Source: an uncultured Oscillospiraceae bacterium | GTDB lineage: Bacteria; Bacillota; Clostridia; Oscillospirales; Oscillospiraceae | NCBI GenBank assembly: GCA_900764755.1 | Contig: CAAFPE010000031.1 | Span: 1 to 43,269, forward strand | Reading direction: 5' to 3' | Length of the DNA stretch: 43,269 nt | In this document: positions 40,290 to 43,269 of the stretch, one piece after another | How the letters are laid out: each line of letters opens with the position of its first letter | Position numbering within the stretch: the stretch's first letter is position 1 | Notes under the pieces: generated by a model | The model's input: the letters and a program-made list of their open reading frames with translations, nothing else | What the model was told of the DNA's origin: nothing | The model's database searches: none | Made by a program: the position numbers and the translations under genes

Positions 40290-40595
40290 TTACAGCATGG
40301 ACAGGATCTGGGCCTTGGGGCGGACGCCCACCGCCTGCTGGACAACCTTCCCGTCCTTCATCACCACCAGGGTGGGAATGCTCATCACGCCGAACTGCCC
40401 AGCCAGTTCCGGCTGCTCGTCCACGTTGACCTTGGCGACCTTGATGTCGCCCCGCTCCCCAGCGATCTCGTCCAGGATGGGTCCCACCATCCGGCAGGGG
40501 ACGCACCAGGGGGCCCAGAAATCCAGCAGGACAGGGTGGTCGGAATTCAGCACTTCGCTCTGGAAATTATTTTGGTCGATATGAATCACTGACAT
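40290..40595 (-). CDS. trxA: Thioredoxin with CVPC active site
   Basis: 101 residues, normal thioredoxin length. Active site WAPWCVPCRM (C31, C34), with cis-Pro in SIPTLVV. CVPC in place of CGPC shifts the redox potential in model thioredoxins; its effect here is unknown. The ATG at 40595 follows AGGAGG. First gene of the sulfur/redox operon, whose promoter has the GTGAC-N3-GTCAC site. Confidence 0.93.
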   Translation of the reverse strand: MSVIHIDQNNFQSEVLNSDHPVLLDFWAPWCVPCRMVGPILDEIAGERGDIKVAKVNVDEQPELAGQFGVMSIPTLVVMKDGKVVQQAVGVRPKAQILSML

Positions 40596-40666
40596 GGTGG
40601 TTCCTCCTTTATGATCTTCCACATCCGCCCCGTGGGGCGGGGATTGTTTCTTTTGCTTATGGTCTT

Positions 40667-40707
40667 ATTATACCCAGGCCGCCCCCGATCTTCCGTGACA
40701 TTGTCAC
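40667..40707 (-). promoter_or_regulatory. Activator-type promoter of the thioredoxin operon
   Basis: Palindrome GTGACATTGTCAC (40695-40707), 22 bases, then -10 TATAAT (40672-40667) on the minus strand; no -35 match. Flanks TTCC and CA are shared with the site at 38177-38189. Confidence 0.65.
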
Positions 40708-40953
40708 CATTTCCACCCAGGTGGACAGAACAGCGCCCACAGAAGATGGCCCCGGTCGGCTGGGCCGCATGGTGGAGCGGTGCACCAAGGATAAATTCCT
40801 CTTCCAAAGAAAACAAATGATATGATATAATGAAGCAATCAGGTTTCCCCATTTTGAAGTCTGTACTCAGAGGTCTTGCCATGGAAGAAAAACTGGGACA
40901 GTCCCTGGCTGTTCGGTTCAAATATAAAAAACTGATTTTGTCCGGAGAAGAAA

Positions 40954-40975
40954 CCACATCCACCGGTGGATGTGG
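40954..40975. repeat. 22-bp perfect palindrome
   Basis: CCACATCCACC followed by GGTGGATGTGG, no spacer. As RNA it would be a hairpin with a very tight loop; as DNA it could be an operator for the Cys-motif gene at 41072. Confidence 0.55.
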
Positions 40976-40997
40976 CGTCTCCCTTGCGGTCTTTTCA

Positions 40998-41052
40998 CGC
41001 CCTGCGTCAGCCTGTCCAAGAGACAGTGCTGCGCAGGGCGCTTTTGTATTTT
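40998..41052 (+). terminator. Terminator or attenuator before the Cys-motif gene
   Basis: CGCCCTGCG...CGCAGGGCG plus inner CTGTC/GACAG, followed by CTTTTGTATTTT. It lies directly before the ribosome site of the gene at 41072, so either it ends upstream transcription or it acts as an attenuator. Confidence 0.65.
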
Positions 41053-41071
41053 CTGAAAGGAGTCAAAAAAT

Positions 41072-42187
41072 ATGAGTCTGAACTATACCTGCCCCGGCTG
41101 TGGGACCCCCTTGGGCTATGACGGATTGTGCTGGAAATGCAAATGTGAGCAGGAGCGAAATGCTGCGTTGGCCTGGACGCCGGAAGAAATTGCGGAGAAA
41201 CAGAAAAACCTGATTCAAAATATCCAGCGGTTATCTGAATTTCAGGACCCTGAATGCACCGACTTCTGGCAGCTTCTGGGCTGCCGGGATGCCATCACCC
41301 CGGAGATCCAGCGGGCGGCACTGGCCGCAGAGGTGTTCTGGCCCTGTGAGATCTATTATCACGCTCCCGCCGATGTGCGGGATGGTTTGATTCATGCGCT
41401 ATTGTCCGCGGAATATTCCAGTGCGGCCTCCAACCTGATGAGTTGCCTTGCTATGCAGGGGGATGACAAGGCAATGGAGACTTTGCTGGAACTGGAACGA
41501 AATCCCCGCCCCTGGCGCAAGAAGCTCTATGTAGACCCGTCCATTTACGCCCAGTGCGGCGGCTGGACCTTTGACAAGGAGGGCCGCCGGACCCAGCTCA
41601 ACTTCGACACCTGCTATGCTATGGTCAAGGGAGCGCCCGGCGAAGTGTCCCCGGTCCGGATCGGGCGGGCACGGGAGGACGCCTGCTCCCACTGCGGCGG
41701 GCGTATGGTGGACATACTGGTGCTGGACGGCCGGGATGAGCGGCTGAAGTTCCTGGGGCTGGACGGCATCCTGACCGCCACTTGCTGTCCCAACTGCGTG
41801 GGATTCCTCAAAGGCCCCGCCTTCAACCGCTTTACCCTGGACGGCGGTACGGAGGTTCTTCCTTCAGAGCTCTTTGATGGGGCGGAGAAGATGGACTGCT
41901 ATGTCCGCCCGGAGGACTACAAGGCCCTCACGGAAAATCCCTTTGTGCTGGGCAAGACGCCGGTACCCTTGTTTTACGGCGTGGCCTGCCAGGATGTGAA
42001 CACCATCGGCGGCTTTGCCAACTGGGTGCAGGATTGGGAATACTCCGCCTGCCCCCACTGCGGAAAGCCCATGAAGTATCTGGCCCAGATCCAGTGGGAT
42101 ACTGTGATGGATGGCACGGAGGGAACGCTCTATATCGAGTTCTGCTCCGACTGCCACATCGTATCCATGCAGCACCAGCAGACCTGA
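41072..42187 (+). CDS. Multi zinc-ribbon (CPxCG-type) protein of unknown function
   Basis: 371 residues. CxxC pairs repeat along the chain: CPGCGTP near residue 7, CWKCKC about 20, CSHCGGRM about 207, CCPNC about 235, CPHCGKPM about 327, and CSDC near the end. They look like several zinc ribbons or one split zinc-binding fold. No catalytic motif is seen. AAAGGAG precedes the ATG. An unrecognised gene follows 15 bases downstream in the same direction, so they form an operon. Confidence 0.8.
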   Translation: MSLNYTCPGCGTPLGYDGLCWKCKCEQERNAALAWTPEEIAEKQKNLIQNIQRLSEFQDPECTDFWQLLGCRDAITPEIQRAALAAEVFWPCEIYYHAPADVRDGLIHALLSAEYSSAASNLMSCLAMQGDDKAMETLLELERNPRPWRKKLYVDPSIYAQCGGWTFDKEGRRTQLNFDTCYAMVKGAPGEVSPVRIGRAREDACSHCGGRMVDILVLDGRDERLKFLGLDGILTATCCPNCVGFLKGPAFNRFTLDGGTEVLPSELFDGAEKMDCYVRPEDYKALTENPFVLGKTPVPLFYGVACQDVNTIGGFANWVQDWEYSACPHCGKPMKYLAQIQWDTVMDGTEGTLYIEFCSDCHIVSMQHQQT

Positions 42188-42202
42188 TAGGAGGAAACCG
42201 CT

Positions 42203-43269
42203 ATGAGTTTGCCAAAGCGTGACGGCGTGCATGACCGTTACTATCTGATCCACAAGCCGAACACTTCACCGGAGGTACTGGCGGAGGCGGATCTCTGCAT
42301 TCAGGATGTGCTGAACGGAACCGCCCGTGAAAATCACTCCGCCTACCCGACTGTGGTGCGAAATCACAACGGAACACCGTTCCTTCCGGATCAGCTGCTG
42401 GAGCGGTATCTGTCCAAACTGCCTTTGAAGGGCTTCCCCTATGAGGAGGCGGTTGTATTCTGTGATGCCCTGCGGCGGTTGGCAGGCTGGAATGAGATCC
42501 GCTATACATTGGAGAAGTACATAGAAAAGCAGGTGCAGGAGCGGTTCTTCCTTGTGGGAGAGCGGGATGATGGCTTTACCGTCTTTCCACCCTGCACCGT
42601 GTGGCCGGAATTGCGCCCAGAGGATGTGGACGAAGGGCTGCTGCACTTTGCCTGCTATGTGGCGGTCTGCTGCACGGTATATGGACAGAGTTTTGAATCT
42701 CTCAAAACCGAACACATTCTTGGCCTGGTTTCCCAGCTTCGCCCGGATATGGTGAAGCAGCTGAAAACCAATGGCAGCGGCAAATTGCCAAAGGGCATCC
42801 AGTGGCGTAAGACGGAGCATTTCACCGCATCGGCCAATGATGCCTTTGCCACCATCCGCATCACCGCCAGGGACTCCACCGAGGAGTGCTATGCGGAAAT
42901 CCTGGACTACCTGTGTGCGGTGTTGGAGCAGGAGGAATTTCCCCGCAGTTACTCGGTGGAGTTCCGTGGGAAGGAAAAACTCTATCTGCCCATTCCCGGC
43001 CTGCCCAAGAAGGGAGTCAATCAGCTCTTTGCCTGCGCTGTGCAGCACCCCAGTCTGCATCCGGCTATGGAGCGATACGCTCGTCTGGCTATGCGGGAGT
43101 TTGAGTGGTACCAAAACCTCGCGGATGAAGCCTGCGCAATGCCCGGCACCTTTGCTGTGTTCGCCCTGGGACTGGAGGGAGAACGGTGGGCGCCGCTGGT
43201 GGCGGAGTATCTGGATCTCTGCGACGACGAGCACTCCTCCCTGCAAGAGAAATTCCTTCATGCCTTGAT
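42203..43269 (+). CDS. Unrecognised protein, truncated by the window edge
   Basis: 355 codons are present with no stop before the end. The ATG has AGGAGG ahead of it. Start: MSLPKRDGVHDRYYLIHKP. The protein is soluble and mixed alpha/beta, with TVFPPCTVWPELRPEDVDEG and LYLPIPGLPKKGVNQLF segments. I do not recognise a family. Because it follows the Cys-motif gene closely, the two may form one functional unit. Confidence 0.8.
   Translation, partial: MSLPKRDGVHDRYYLIHKPNTSPEVLAEADLCIQDVLNGTARENHSAYPTVVRNHNGTPFLPDQLLERYLSKLPLKGFPYEEAVVFCDALRRLAGWNEIRYTLEKYIEKQVQERFFLVGERDDGFTVFPPCTVWPELRPEDVDEGLLHFACYVAVCCTVYGQSFESLKTEHILGLVSQLRPDMVKQLKTNGSGKLPKGIQWRKTEHFTASANDAFATIRITARDSTEECYAEILDYLCAVLEQEEFPRSYSVEFRGKEKLYLPIPGLPKKGVNQLFACAVQHPSLHPAMERYARLAMREFEWYQNLADEACAMPGTFAVFALGLEGERWAPLVAEYLDLCDDEHSSLQEKFLHAL

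Larger units (their letters stand above)
40596..41071. other. 476-base intergenic region
   Basis: It holds, from left to right: a leader hairpin (CCGCCCC-GT-GGGGCGG, 40625-40640), the promoter and operator of the thioredoxin operon (40667-40707), an AT-rich TATAAT without -35 box on the plus strand (40826-40831), a 22-bp perfect palindrome (40954-40975) and a terminator hairpin (40998-41052). No gene is supported; an in-frame reading from 40830 has no ribosome site. Confidence 0.5.

Noticed and set aside
40830..41075. Small plus-strand gene before the Cys-motif gene
   Set aside because: No ribosome site, runs through a palindrome and a terminator, no recognisable product.
1..43269. tRNA, rRNA, CRISPR array or transposase
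   Set aside because: No cloverleaf, repeat-spacer pattern or transposase protein was found on either strand by reading.

Overview
The window looks like chromosomal DNA of a GC-rich Clostridia member, probably an Oscillospiraceae-like gut anaerobe. Evidence: strong AGGAGG ribosome sites on most genes, a lipoteichoic-acid-synthase-like enzyme, an S-layer-anchored protein, a DUF1540 protein, a DUF3048 lipoprotein, many ferredoxin-type proteins, and MreC/MreD/PBP2 beside Maf. The genus is inference. No rRNA, tRNA, CRISPR array or complete insertion sequence was seen.

Layout. 1-9.3 kb: Na/Pi cotransporter with a Pho-box-like promoter, a YbiT-like ABC-F ATPase, an S41-like/SLH protein, an HD hydrolase, a C39-like protein, and a TPP-riboswitch operon (thiT plus a HAD phosphatase). 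9.4-13.66 kb: a visibly AT-richer block with an IclR regulator, a YhdT-like small membrane protein, a PanF-like sodium symporter whose 5' end carries a one-base frameshift, and an acetamidase/formamidase-family enzyme. 13.7-23 kb: a leftward run of housekeeping genes, in transcription order zapA, U32 protease-like protein, dut, DUF2262-like, maf, mreC, mreD, PBP2 and an Mrp-type Fe-S ATPase. 23-27.6 kb: sfsA, an SseB-like protein, small and membrane proteins, DUF1540, and a DUF3048 lipoprotein. 27.6-30.7 kb: a 2-keto-3-deoxygluconate (KDG) module: IclR/KdgR-like regulator, KDPG aldolase fused to a VOC-like domain, and KDG kinase. 30.8-32.25 kb: an AT-rich two-gene cassette with a near-perfect promoter, coding for a 57-residue membrane peptide and a secreted protein of unknown family. 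32.3-34.2 kb: an LtaS-like enzyme.

34.4-40.7 kb is the most interesting part. An ORP-like operon (DUF134 regulator, two NifX-fold proteins, two MinD ATPases with inserted ferredoxin domains) starts at a promoter overlapped by a perfect 18-bp inverted repeat. Upstream lie a ferredoxin/NapH-like membrane protein operon and a thioredoxin/rhodanese/CoA-disulfide-reductase-rhodanese operon. The promoters of those two operons carry the same 13-bp palindrome (GTGAC-N3-GTCAC) exactly 22 nt upstream of the -10 box, where a class II activator would sit. I read this as a co-regulated electron-transfer, persulfide and metal-cofactor set. The last 2.2 kb holds a multi-zinc-ribbon protein and an unrecognised gene cut by the window edge.
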